Assembly: GCF_004339565.1 (NCBI RefSeq)
Contig: NZ_SMFZ01000002.1
Span: 1,736,001-1,800,000 of the forward strand
Direction of reading: 5' to 3'
Length of the DNA: 64,000 bases
Source of the DNA: Pseudonocardia endophytica
GTDB lineage: Bacteria; Actinomycetota; Actinomycetes; Mycobacteriales; Pseudonocardiaceae
Of the stretch, positions 32,146 to 40,408 are shown piece after piece; the first letter of the stretch is position 1; each line of letters opens with the position of its first letter. The position numbers were made by a program, and so were the translations under genes. A model generated the notes under the pieces. It was not told the DNA's origin. It searched no databases and worked only from the letters and a program-made list of their open reading frames with translations.

Positions 32146-34752
32146 ATGCGTGCCATCGACACGGCCCGTAGGAGGACGGACCGGAACGACGAGGTGGACC
32201 TGCCGCGTCCCGGTCGATGGGCGTTGCTGGCCCTGCTGCTCGCGGGACTGGCCATCGCCGACCTGGTGGCGCTCCATCGGCAGGGATCGGGTCTCGTCCT
32301 CGAGATCGTGAACACGACGTTGGGACACAACGGGGTCCGGCTCGGATCGGCCGCCCTGTTGGGCGTCGGCGCCGTGTGGGCGGCACGGCGGTCGCTCTAC
32401 GCGGTGATGGCGCGCAGGCCCGGCGCCGTCGAGGTCCGGCCGTTCACCGCGCAGGACGCGGACTCGGAACGGCATGCGGACCAGGTCACCGCGCTGTTCC
32501 GCCGCGAACTGAGTGCCCTGAGCCTCAGCGCACCGACGCCAGTGCCGGGAGCCGCCAACCCGCACACCGTCATCCAGGCGTTCCACACCGCATCCGGGTC
32601 GGCGACGACGTGGGTCGAGGCGATCCCGGGTGTGCTCGGCTGGCTGCAGGTGACCACCGGATACGAGGTGTCCGCCGAGCTGCAGCAGCACTCCGGCCCG
32701 CTCGGTCACGCACTCGTCGTCCAGGTGCAGGCCCAGCCCTCCGGTCCGGTGCGCAGGGTCACCGTGCGCGGGGCGAGCCGCGAGGACGTCGCCCGGAGGG
32801 CCGCCGACGTGGCGGGCGCCTACGTCCTGACCCGGACCGGGCTGTGCCGGCGCGGTCCCTGGTCGGCGTGGCGGGGACGGAAGCTGAACCCCGAGCTCCT
32901 GCGGGCCCACCAGGACGGGCACGAGTACGTCCGGCAGCGCCGCTACGAGGAGGCGCTGGACCGCTTCTACCGGGCACTCGAGCTGGACCCGCGGAACGCG
33001 CCGATCCGCATCGAGGTCTGCCAGCTCCTGGAGAAGCTCGGGAACTATCTCGGGGCGCTGGTCGGGTACGTCGACCTGATCCGTGCGGAGTCGGAGCGCG
33101 TCGACCGGCGGCTCCGGGAGCGGCTCGCCGACGGCCCCGATCCGGACGAGGCGCCGGCGCCCCGTCGACCGCGGCCGTCCTGGTCCCGGCGGCGCGACGG
33201 CCTGGAGATCTTGATGATCGCCCGGTACCGGTTGGTCTGCGCGCTGGTCAACGGCGACCGGGTGATCGATGAGTGGACACGCGTCGTCGAAGAACCTGAC
33301 GAGATCAACACCATCCGCAGGCGCGAGCGGAAGGAGTTCCGCGAGCGGCTGTCGTTCTTCCTGGAGCCGCACTACCAGCGGTTCCTCGGTGCGTCGCCCG
33401 GCGGCACCGACCCGTCGACGTACGCGGCCCTGTTGGATCTCCGGGACGCGGACCGGCGCGCGAGGATCCTCTCCCGCCTGCTCCGGTACGTGGCGACGGT
33501 CGAGGCGGGCGACCTCGCCCGCGACTACGCCTGGTCCCGGGGCCGCCGGGTACCGGGCATGCCGATCAGCGAGACCTCGCTCGACGTGTTGCGGGTCTGG
33601 GCGCCCCTGCACCTGCTGATGGTCAGCGACGGGCAACCGCCGCTGACCACGGACGGTGATCGTCTCCGCGATCTGGTGGGGTCGGCGTGGCCGCCGGCCG
33701 ATCTCCGGGCGATCGAGGCGAGGCTCCTGGCCGCGCTCGAGTGGAACCCGTTGGTGCGCAGCGGATGGCAGGACAACTACAACGTCGCGGCCGCGTTCGC
33801 CGTCCTGCTGCTGCGCCGCCCCCACGAGGCCGGGGCCGTCCGGTCGAGCGGGCACACGGCCGTCGACGCGGACGCGGCGACCCGCGCCGTCCGCTACCTG
33901 GAGCGGGCGGTGAGCCGCTCGTCGCCCGCCGTACTGGCCGAGTACGAGGAGTGGGTGTCGGCCGGCGACCAGGACCTGAACGGCCTGCGCGGGACACGGC
34001 AGTACGTCGAGTTCCTGGAGCGGACGTTCCCCGGGCGGGAGCGCTGGGAGCGCCGGCCGTACGACCTGCTGACGTACCTGATGTCGACCCATCTCCTCGC
34101 ACTGCTGCGGGACTTCGCGCGGCACCGGGCCGACACGCCGTCGAACCCGGGGTGGACGGAGGACCTCGACGACGTCCGCCTGCTGCACGGGTACAGCACC
34201 GACCACGCGGACTGGCGGACGCGGCTGCCGGTGATCCGGGCGACGTCCGACGCGGGCACGGCACCGGACCGCGCGCCTGCGACGTTCCCCCGCTTCGCCG
34301 ACGATCCGGGTCTGCACTCCCGCGTACGAGGGGCGAGCGAAGCGGACGGCGTCGACGTCTACTACGAGAACCTCACCGGGCTCCGGCACTCCTACTGGAA
34401 GGGCATGGCGGGCGCGTCCCTGCGCCTGATCGACGCGACGGACGAGCGGGCCAGGGCCTACGACCCGCCTGCCCGGTGGCGGGACTCGCTCGCCGAGACG
34501 TGGCGCGCGGTGCAGGAACTCTGCGCCGCCGCGTTGCGCAACGACCCGGGTGCGGCCGACTCCTGGAAGCGTGAGCTCGACCGGATCGTCGACGAACGGA
34601 TCGCGATGCTGGGGGCCGATCCGCCGCCCGGCACCGGGCGGTGGGTGCCGATACGGGCCGGGAGCCGGGTGAGCCCGTGGATCAACGTGCTCGCGCGGCA
34701 CACGTCGGGGCCGCCGCCCGCCGGCCGCGCCAACGGCGCGACGTCGACGTGA
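32146..34752 (+). CDS. Unrecognised 868-residue membrane-anchored TPR-like protein
   Basis: I do not recognise this family. Two hydrophobic helices near residues 24-42 (WALLALLLAGLAIADLVAL) and 66-80 suggest an N-terminal membrane hairpin. Residues 100-235 form an alpha/beta region. Around 262-305 there is a TPR-like pair (GHEYVRQRRYEEALDRFYRA, then LELDPRNAPIRIEVCQLLEK). The rest, to about 835, is long and helical with Arg-rich loops and no catalytic motif. The last 30-odd codons run over an antisense copy of the P450 3' end next door (34658-34692), so the C-terminus may be recent and the original stop lost. No operon partners. Possibly a scaffold or signalling protein; unproven. Confidence 0.7.
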   Translation: MRAIDTARRRTDRNDEVDLPRPGRWALLALLLAGLAIADLVALHRQGSGLVLEIVNTTLGHNGVRLGSAALLGVGAVWAARRSLYAVMARRPGAVEVRPFTAQDADSERHADQVTALFRRELSALSLSAPTPVPGAANPHTVIQAFHTASGSATTWVEAIPGVLGWLQVTTGYEVSAELQQHSGPLGHALVVQVQAQPSGPVRRVTVRGASREDVARRAADVAGAYVLTRTGLCRRGPWSAWRGRKLNPELLRAHQDGHEYVRQRRYEEALDRFYRALELDPRNAPIRIEVCQLLEKLGNYLGALVGYVDLIRAESERVDRRLRERLADGPDPDEAPAPRRPRPSWSRRRDGLEILMIARYRLVCALVNGDRVIDEWTRVVEEPDEINTIRRRERKEFRERLSFFLEPHYQRFLGASPGGTDPSTYAALLDLRDADRRARILSRLLRYVATVEAGDLARDYAWSRGRRVPGMPISETSLDVLRVWAPLHLLMVSDGQPPLTTDGDRLRDLVGSAWPPADLRAIEARLLAALEWNPLVRSGWQDNYNVAAAFAVLLLRRPHEAGAVRSSGHTAVDADAATRAVRYLERAVSRSSPAVLAEYEEWVSAGDQDLNGLRGTRQYVEFLERTFPGRERWERRPYDLLTYLMSTHLLALLRDFARHRADTPSNPGWTEDLDDVRLLHGYSTDHADWRTRLPVIRATSDAGTAPDRAPATFPRFADDPGLHSRVRGASEADGVDVYYENLTGLRHSYWKGMAGASLRLIDATDERARAYDPPARWRDSLAETWRAVQELCAAALRNDPGAADSWKRELDRIVDERIAMLGADPPPGTGRWVPIRAGSRVSPWINVLARHTSGPPPAGRANGATST
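34658..34692. repeat. 35-bp direct repeat, copy A (inside the 868-residue gene)
   Basis: Identical over 35 bp to 34806-34840, in the same orientation, and similar for about 50 bp. Read on the minus strand it encodes the P450 tail STLIHGLTRLP, so it is a remnant of a P450 3' end. Confidence 0.8.
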
Positions 34753-34794
34753 CGACAGCCGGCCCGGGTCGGCGGGATGCGCCGCGACGTCCGG

Positions 34795-36006
34795 TCAGAT
34801 CCGGACCGGGAGCCGGGTGAGCCCGTGGATCAACGTGCTCATGCGGAACGAGCCGGGCTCGCCGTCGAGCGCGATGTCCGGGAAGCGGTCGAGCAGCGTG
34901 CGGAACGCGATCTCGCCCTCCAGCCGGGCGAGTGGGGCGCCCAGGCAGTGGTGGATGCCGTAGCCGAAGGCGAGGTGCCCGGACGCGTCGCGTTCGACGT
35001 CGAGCTGCTCGGCGTCGGCGTAGCGGTCCGGGTCGTGGTTCGCCCCGATCAGCGAGACGAGCACGAACTCGCCCTTCGGGATCGTCGTGCCCGCGATCTC
35101 GACCGGCTCCGTGGTGAACCGGAACGTCGCGAGGTTGACCGGCCCGTCGTAGCGCAGGAACTCCTCCACGGCGCCCGGGATCAGGTCGGGGTCCGCGCGC
35201 AGCCGGGCCATCTGGTCGGGGTGGCGCAGCAGCGCGAGCATGCCGTTGCCGATCAGGTTGACCGTCGTCTCGTGTCCGGCGACGAGCAGCAGGAACGCCA
35301 TCGCCGTCGTCTCGCCCGGGCTGAGCGTGTCGCCGTCCTCGGAGGCACGGACGATGTCGGAGAGCATGTCGTCGCCGGGGTTCGCGGCCTTGTCCGCGAC
35401 GAGCTGGGACAGGAACTGCGCCATCGCCCCGGCCGCGGCCCCGCGCTCCTCGTCGGACGCACCGGAGAGCAGCGTGTTCGACCAGTCCCGGAACTCCTCG
35501 CGCCGCTCCTGCGGGACGCCGAGGATCTCGCAGATCACGGTCATCGGGAGCGGGAACGCAAACTCGTCGAGCAGGTCGACCGACGGGCCCGCCGCGGCCA
35601 TCGAGTCGGCGAGCTCGCCGGCCAGCTGCTCGATCCGCGGCCGCAGCCGGGCGATGGCGCGCATGGTGAACGCCTTGCCGACGAGCTTGCGCAGGCGCGT
35701 GTGGTCCGGCGGGTCGGCGTTGAGCATGTGCGCCACCAGCGACTCGGCGAACGCCCGCGGCGGCGGTGCGTCGTCGCCGCTCCGGGCGATGACCTCCGGG
35801 ATCCGCGCCGCGTCCTTGGACAGCCGCGGGTCGTTCAGCGCTGGCCGGGCGTCGTCGTACCGGCTGACGATCCAGAACGTCATGCCGGTCGGCGCGACGG
35901 CCCTGGCCACCGGCCGGTCGACGCGCAGCTCACGGTAGAGCGCCTCGGGGTCGTCGAAGAACGTCTCGTCGAGGACGATCGGCCTGCTGTCCTGATCGAT
36001 GGTCAT
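34795..36006 (-). CDS. Cytochrome P450
   Basis: A 403-residue soluble bacterial P450 resembling CYP105/CYP107-type enzymes. The oxygen-binding I-helix motif AGHETT is at 243-248, the ExxR pair at Glu282-Arg285 (EEFLR), and the heme loop FGYGIHHCLGAPLAR has the thiolate Cys354. Needs ferredoxin and reductase supplied elsewhere. Substrate unknown; likely hydroxylation of a small hydrophobic compound. It diverges from the TetR gene with a perfect palindrome between them, so the regulator probably controls it. A copy of its last codons is found at 34658. Confidence 0.93.
   Translation of the reverse strand: MTIDQDSRPIVLDETFFDDPEALYRELRVDRPVARAVAPTGMTFWIVSRYDDARPALNDPRLSKDAARIPEVIARSGDDAPPPRAFAESLVAHMLNADPPDHTRLRKLVGKAFTMRAIARLRPRIEQLAGELADSMAAAGPSVDLLDEFAFPLPMTVICEILGVPQERREEFRDWSNTLLSGASDEERGAAAGAMAQFLSQLVADKAANPGDDMLSDIVRASEDGDTLSPGETTAMAFLLLVAGHETTVNLIGNGMLALLRHPDQMARLRADPDLIPGAVEEFLRYDGPVNLATFRFTTEPVEIAGTTIPKGEFVLVSLIGANHDPDRYADAEQLDVERDASGHLAFGYGIHHCLGAPLARLEGEIAFRTLLDRFPDIALDGEPGSFRMSTLIHGLTRLPVRI
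34806..34840. repeat. 35-bp direct repeat, copy B (P450 3' end)
   Basis: The genuine P450 C-terminal coding segment on the minus strand; the 35-bp identical partner is at 34658-34692, 148 bp upstream on the plus strand. Confidence 0.8.
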
Positions 36007-36044
36007 GGTCCGCTCCTACTCGCTCGCCGCTCCTGCTCCCAGAA

Positions 36045-36061
36045 TTGCACGCGTCGTGCAA
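36045..36061. promoter_or_regulatory. Probable TetR operator
   Basis: TTGCACGCGTCGTGCAA is a perfect 7-bp inverted repeat with a CGT centre, followed by a further TGCA at 36065. It lies between the divergent P450 (start 36006) and TetR (start 36072) genes, 10 bp before the TetR ATG. Confidence 0.7.
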
Positions 36062-36071
36062 AAATGCACGG

Positions 36072-36674
36072 ATGAGGAAAGGTCCGTCGGCCCGGGAGCG
36101 CAACCGGCGCTCGATCCTGGACGCGGCCTACGACGTGTTGCGTGCCGATCCCGATGCCACCCTCGACGACGTCGCGGCCCGCGCGGGCGTCGTGCGTCGC
36201 ACGCTCTACGGGCATTTCGCCGGACGCCAGGAGCTCGTCGCCGAGCTGGTGCGGACGGCCGCGGCGGACTTCCGGGAGCGGGTGGGCGACGTCCTGCCGG
36301 ACAGCCCGGACCCGGCCGCCGAGCTGGCCGCGGCCGTCATGCGGACCTGGGGGACGGCCCGCCGCTACGGCCCGCTCGTCACGTTGGCCCGCCGCACGAT
36401 GGACGACGAGGTGCGGGCCGCGATGGCGCCGTTCTCCGCGGTCATGGCGCAGCTGGTCGGGCGCGGCCAGGAGCTCGGCGTGTTCGCCACGCACACGGAC
36501 GCCCGGATGCTGTCCGAGGTGCTGGAGGGCGGGTCGGCCGCCTACCTGCGGGCCGCAGAGCACGGGCGCTGGGACGGCGACGAGTCCGACGTCGCGTTCG
36601 GGCACCTGATCACGCTGGGCCTGCGTCGCGACGACGCCCGCGCCGCGGTCGATCGGGCCCGTGGAGGGGTGTAG
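36072..36674 (+). CDS. TetR family transcriptional regulator
   Basis: A 200-residue TetR protein. The DNA-binding domain covers residues 8-55, with SILDAAYDVLRADPDATL and the recognition helix in VVRRTLYGHFAGRQEL. The C-terminal ligand domain has no obvious subfamily marker. The ATG at 36072 is chosen over a TTG at 36045 because the latter lies within the palindromic operator. It has no clear ribosome site and could be leaderless or nearly so. Likely represses the divergent P450 gene and itself. Confidence 0.88.
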   Translation: MRKGPSARERNRRSILDAAYDVLRADPDATLDDVAARAGVVRRTLYGHFAGRQELVAELVRTAAADFRERVGDVLPDSPDPAAELAAAVMRTWGTARRYGPLVTLARRTMDDEVRAAMAPFSAVMAQLVGRGQELGVFATHTDARMLSEVLEGGSAAYLRAAEHGRWDGDESDVAFGHLITLGLRRDDARAAVDRARGGV

Positions 36675-36715
36675 CGTCCCGATAAAGTTGAACGTTCATC
36701 TGGTCGGAGGCTCCC

Positions 36716-37135
36716 ATGGCCAACCTGTCCCACCTGCCCACCCGCCTGGTCACGGGCGCGTTCATCCTCAACTCGGGGCTGACCAAGTGGAAGGCCGACG
36801 AGCAGACCGCGGCGGGGGTGCACGGCATGGCGTCGGGAACCTATCCGTTCCTGGCGTCGATCGAGCCGCCGACGTTCCTCAAGGTGCTCGCCGGCGCCGA
36901 GATCGGGCTGGGCGCCGCACTGTTGGCGCCGGTCGTGCCGCCCGCCGTGGCCGGTGCGGGGCTGACCGGGTTCGCCGCGGGCCTGCTCGGTCTCTACGCC
37001 CGCACGCCGGGCATGCGGAACGGGATCCGCCCGACGCAGCAGGGCACCCCGATCGCCAAGGACGTGTGGCTGCTCGGGATCGGCGTCGGCCTCGTCATCG
37101 ACGGGCTGGCGGCGCGCCGCCGCTCGCGGAGGTGA
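36716..37135 (+). CDS. Small DoxX-like membrane protein
   Basis: A 139-residue protein with about four hydrophobic segments: LVTGAFILNSGLTKW (10-24), VLAGAEIGLGAALLAPVV (57-74), AGLTGFAAGLLGLY (78-93) and VWLLGIGVGLVIDGL (118-132). Length and topology fit DoxX/DUF4267-type membrane proteins, function uncertain. The upstream region has TGAACGTTCA at 36689-36698 and GGAGG before the ATG. It sits between TetR and AraC genes with no operon partner. Confidence 0.7.
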   Translation: MANLSHLPTRLVTGAFILNSGLTKWKADEQTAAGVHGMASGTYPFLASIEPPTFLKVLAGAEIGLGAALLAPVVPPAVAGAGLTGFAAGLLGLYARTPGMRNGIRPTQQGTPIAKDVWLLGIGVGLVIDGLAARRRSRR

Positions 37136-37139
37136 CGCG

Positions 37140-38066
37140 TCAGGCGCGGTTCCGGCGGTAGTCGCTGGGGGACAGGCCGAAGCGGCGTCGGAAGGCCTTC
37201 TCCAGCGCGTCGATCGAGTGGAACCCGCTGGCACCCGCCACGGCCGTGACCGTCCGATCAGGACTGTCCAGGAGAGAGCGTGCGCGGTCCAGACGTGCCT
37301 CCCGGATCAGCGCGCTCGGCGTGGTCCCCGCACGGTGCAGCACGGCCTGCACCTGGCGCAGCGACCATCCGACGTGCCGTGCCACGTCGGCCCCGGTCAG
37401 CTCCGGGTCCGACGCGTGGTGGCGCACGACGAGCCGGATCCGGTCGACGAGACCGTGCTCCGGCACCGCGGAGCGGTCCTCGCCGAGCAGGCGGGCGAGC
37501 TCGGCGGCCTGCCCGCAGACGGTGTCGAAGGCGAGGCCGGTCAGGTGGTCGCGGTCGTGCACGAGCGTGGTGAGCATCAGCGCGAGCACCCGGCCGGGAC
37601 CGCGCTCGAGCGACAGGCGGTGGTGACGGCCGGCGGCGGCCGACCGGTCGTCGAACTCGCTGCGCGGCAACGTCGCGACGAGCCCTCGGCTGCCCGGCGG
37701 GAGTCGCAGCGCGAACGGCTCGCCGGGCGCGAACAGGACGCCCGCGGCCGGGGTGAGGCGGGCGTCGTCGCGCTCCGTCCGCAGGTCCGCCGACCCGGCC
37801 AGCGGGAACAGCAGCCGGTACTCCTCCTCGACGCCCGCGCGGATCTGCGCACGCGTGCGGCTGATCGTCTGCTCCTGCTCGATGTGCCACGTGACCAGCT
37901 GGAACCGCGACGAGCGCTGGCGGGTGGCGCGCGCGTGGAAGTACTCGGGGCTCGGGTAGCCGTAGGCGTGCGTGCCCTGGAACGTCGTGACGGTCTCGCT
38001 CCAGAGCTCGGTGCGGTGGGCGGCCGGCACCCGGCGGGTCGAGACGGTCTGCACGTCGTAGGTCAT
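37140..38066 (-). CDS. AraC family transcriptional regulator
   Basis: A 308-residue activator with an N-terminal AraC-binding-like sensor (residues 1-190; RLLFPLAGSADLRTERDD) and a C-terminal double helix-turn-helix (residues 205-305): LTGADVARHVGWSLRQVQAVL and the signature FHSIDALEKAFRRRFGLSPSDYR. It diverges from the P450-FAH-MBL operon at 38231. The intergenic region contains 13-bp direct repeats spaced by 21 bp, typical of AraC binding, so it probably activates that operon. Confidence 0.9.
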   Translation of the reverse strand: MTYDVQTVSTRRVPAAHRTELWSETVTTFQGTHAYGYPSPEYFHARATRQRSSRFQLVTWHIEQEQTISRTRAQIRAGVEEEYRLLFPLAGSADLRTERDDARLTPAAGVLFAPGEPFALRLPPGSRGLVATLPRSEFDDRSAAAGRHHRLSLERGPGRVLALMLTTLVHDRDHLTGLAFDTVCGQAAELARLLGEDRSAVPEHGLVDRIRLVVRHHASDPELTGADVARHVGWSLRQVQAVLHRAGTTPSALIREARLDRARSLLDSPDRTVTAVAGASGFHSIDALEKAFRRRFGLSPSDYRRNRA

Positions 38067-38138
38067 CCCCGGGCGTCCTTGCCGTGGTGGGACGGGACGT
38101 TCGCAGGCTACTGAGCCTCCCGGCCGGGTACCAGCGTC

Positions 38139-38172
38139 TGCGCGCTGGTCAGGATGCCCTGCGCGCTGGTCC
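38139..38172. promoter_or_regulatory. Direct-repeat operator for the AraC-type regulator
   Basis: CTGCGCGCTGGTC occurs at 38139-38151 and 38160-38172, exactly 21 bp (two helical turns) apart. It lies 59 bp upstream of the P450 start at 38231 and 73 bp from the AraC start, where an activator would contact polymerase. Confidence 0.65.
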
Positions 38173-38230
38173 GAGCCGGACCGTCCGGTCCCGACCTAGC
38201 GTCCGTCGCACCCCGAACGAGGAGCAGACG

Positions 38231-39448
38231 ATGACGTCGACGGCGCCGACCATCCTGGGTCGCCTGATGGGCGACGAGCCCGACCCGTTCCCGCTCTACG
38301 ACGAGCTGCGCGAGACCGGGGGCGGTGTCCACCCGTTCGACCCGCTGGGCTGGTTCGTCACCCGCTACGAGGACGTCGCCGCGATCGGCAAGGACAACGC
38401 GACGTACAGCTCGGAGCACTTCTGGGACTCCCCGGCCGGGATCCACGACCCGTCGGACCCGGTGCAGGCGTCGTTCATGGAGATCAGCGCGCAGCAGTTC
38501 ATGTTCCACGATCCGCCGTCGCACAGCCGGATGCGCTCGGCGATGATGCCGGCGTTCACCGGCGTCGCGACGAAGCGGTGGCGCCCGATCGTCGAGGCAC
38601 GGGTCGGGGCGCTGCTGGACCGGTTCGAGCCCGGCCAGGAGGCGGACTTCATGGCGGACTTCGCCGGCGCCGTGCCCGTCGCGATCATCGCCGACGTGCT
38701 GGGCGTGCCGGAGTCCGAGCAGTCGGAGTTCCGTCGGTGGTCGCAGGCGCTGGCCGCGACGTTCGACCCGGGCATCCAGGGCGAGGCCCGCACCGGGGCG
38801 ATCCACGCGGCGAACGAGATGGTCGACTACCTGCGGACCGTGCTCGACGCGCGCCGCCGCGACCCGCGCGACGACCTGACGTCCGTGCTCGTCGCCGCCA
38901 GGGACCAGGACGGCGACCCGCTGCCGACCGACGAGCTGCTCGGCTCCGTCGCGCTGCTGCTCACGGCCGGCAACGACACGACGGTCAACCTGCTCGGCAA
39001 CGGCCTGTCGTTCCTGTTCTCCGAGCCGGGGGCCCGCAAGGCGGCCGACGACCCGGCGACGATCCCGGCGCTCGTCGAGGAGATGCTGCGGATGGACCCG
39101 CCGCTGCACCTGGACATCCGCAAGACCACGCGCGACGTCGTGCTCGGCGGCGAGGAGATCCCGGCCGGGTCGCTGCTGTGGCTCGTGATCGCCGCGGCGA
39201 ACCGCGACCCGCGCGCGTTCGACGACGCCGGCCGCTTCGACCCGGCCCGCTCACCGAACCGGCACCTCACGTTCCTGCCCGGCTACCACCACTGCATCGG
39301 CGCGCCGCTGGCCCGCCTCGAAGGCGAGATCATCTTCACCCGGCTGCTGGAACGGTTCCCGGGCATTGCGCCGGGCAGCGGACCCGCGCATCGTCGGGTG
39401 GCGAACAAGGTCGCACGCGGGTGGCAGACGCTGCCGGTGCGGTTCTGA
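38231..39448 (+). CDS. Cytochrome P450
   Basis: A 405-residue P450. The I-helix motif is AGNDTT at 246-251 (Asn in place of the commoner His), the ExxR is in VEEMLRMDPPLH, and the heme loop FLPGYHHCIGAPLAR carries the thiolate Cys. The sequence resembles actinobacterial terpene/sterol or aromatic P450s of the CYP125/CYP142-adjacent type, but the substrate cannot be read. First gene of an operon with an FAH-type hydrolase (13-bp gap) and an MBL-fold hydrolase (13-bp gap), suggesting oxidation followed by hydrolytic steps of a catabolic route. Confidence 0.92.
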   Translation: MTSTAPTILGRLMGDEPDPFPLYDELRETGGGVHPFDPLGWFVTRYEDVAAIGKDNATYSSEHFWDSPAGIHDPSDPVQASFMEISAQQFMFHDPPSHSRMRSAMMPAFTGVATKRWRPIVEARVGALLDRFEPGQEADFMADFAGAVPVAIIADVLGVPESEQSEFRRWSQALAATFDPGIQGEARTGAIHAANEMVDYLRTVLDARRRDPRDDLTSVLVAARDQDGDPLPTDELLGSVALLLTAGNDTTVNLLGNGLSFLFSEPGARKAADDPATIPALVEEMLRMDPPLHLDIRKTTRDVVLGGEEIPAGSLLWLVIAAANRDPRAFDDAGRFDPARSPNRHLTFLPGYHHCIGAPLARLEGEIIFTRLLERFPGIAPGSGPAHRRVANKVARGWQTLPVRF

Positions 39449-39460
39449 GAGGGGCTGGGG

Positions 39461-40396
39461 ATGCGCTGGGTGACCTACGACGCCGGTGCCGGGCAGCGCA
39501 CCGGGATCCTGGACGGCGAGACCGTGCGCGGTCTGGCCGCCGGGACGACGCTGCTGGACCTCCTGGAGCGTGACCAGCTCGGCGAGGCGGGCGACGGCGC
39601 CCGGCGGGATCCGGCGGAAGTGGTTGCGCTGCAGGACGTGCGCCTGCTCGCGCCGCTGCCGCGACCGCCGTCGGTGCGCGACAGCCTCGGCTTCCTGGAC
39701 CACCTGCGCGGCTGCTACAAGGCGCTCGGACGGCCGACCGATCTGCCGGACGCCTGGTTCCAGACGCCCGCGTACTACTTCGCCAACGTCACGTCGATCG
39801 TCGGACCGCACGACGACGTACCGGTCGCCCCCGGGTGCGCGATGTTCGACTTCGAGCTGGAGGTCGGCGCCGTGATCGGCCGGGGCGGGCGGGACCTGCG
39901 CGCCGACGAGGCCGAGCGGCACATCGTCGGGTACACGCTGTTCAACGACTGGTCGGCCCGCGACGTGCAGATGCGCGACATGGCGCAGGGGATCGGCATG
40001 GGCAAGAGCAAGGACAGCGCGTCGACGCTCGGGCCGGCGCTCGTGACCGTCGACGAGCTGGAGGACCACCGCCGCGACGGCCGGCTCGCGCTCTCGTTGT
40101 CCGCCACGCTGAACGGCGAGGAGCTCGCGTCCGGCTCGCTGGACGCGATGGACTGGACGTTCGCCGACATGGTGGCGTTCGCGTCCCGCGGCACGGACGT
40201 CGTGCCCGGCGACGTGATCTGCTCCGGCACCGTGCCGGGTGGCTGCCTGCTCGAACACGTCGACACCCCGGACGTCGCGTCGGCGCGCTGGCTGCGGCCG
40301 GGCGACGTCGTGTCCCTGCGCGGCGAGGGTCTCGGCGAGACGCGACAGACCGTCGTCGCGGGCACCCCGATCGTCCCGCTCCGCTCCGGATACTGA
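39461..40396 (+). CDS. Fumarylacetoacetate hydrolase family protein
   Basis: A 311-residue enzyme of the FAH superfamily, second in this window but a different subgroup from that at 10242. Key segments: VRDSLGFLDHL near residue 70, FDFELEVGAVIGRGGRDL near residue 128 with metal-ligand Glu residues, YTLFNDWSARDVQMRDM near residue 158 and GDVICSGTVPGGCLLEH near residue 248. The DWSARDxQ motif is typical of fumarylacetoacetase-like hydrolases. Expected reaction: cleavage or decarboxylation of a 2,4-diketo acid or ring-opened product. Middle gene of the P450 operon. Confidence 0.88.
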   Translation: MRWVTYDAGAGQRTGILDGETVRGLAAGTTLLDLLERDQLGEAGDGARRDPAEVVALQDVRLLAPLPRPPSVRDSLGFLDHLRGCYKALGRPTDLPDAWFQTPAYYFANVTSIVGPHDDVPVAPGCAMFDFELEVGAVIGRGGRDLRADEAERHIVGYTLFNDWSARDVQMRDMAQGIGMGKSKDSASTLGPALVTVDELEDHRRDGRLALSLSATLNGEELASGSLDAMDWTFADMVAFASRGTDVVPGDVICSGTVPGGCLLEHVDTPDVASARWLRPGDVVSLRGEGLGETRQTVVAGTPIVPLRSGY

Positions 40397-40408
40397 GGAG
40401 AACCCCCG

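Noticed and set aside
36689-36698. TGAACGTTCA palindrome as a LexA (SOS) box
   Set aside because: Actinobacterial SOS boxes need GAAC and GTTC with a four-base spacer; here the half-sites abut, and the downstream gene is a DoxX-like protein.
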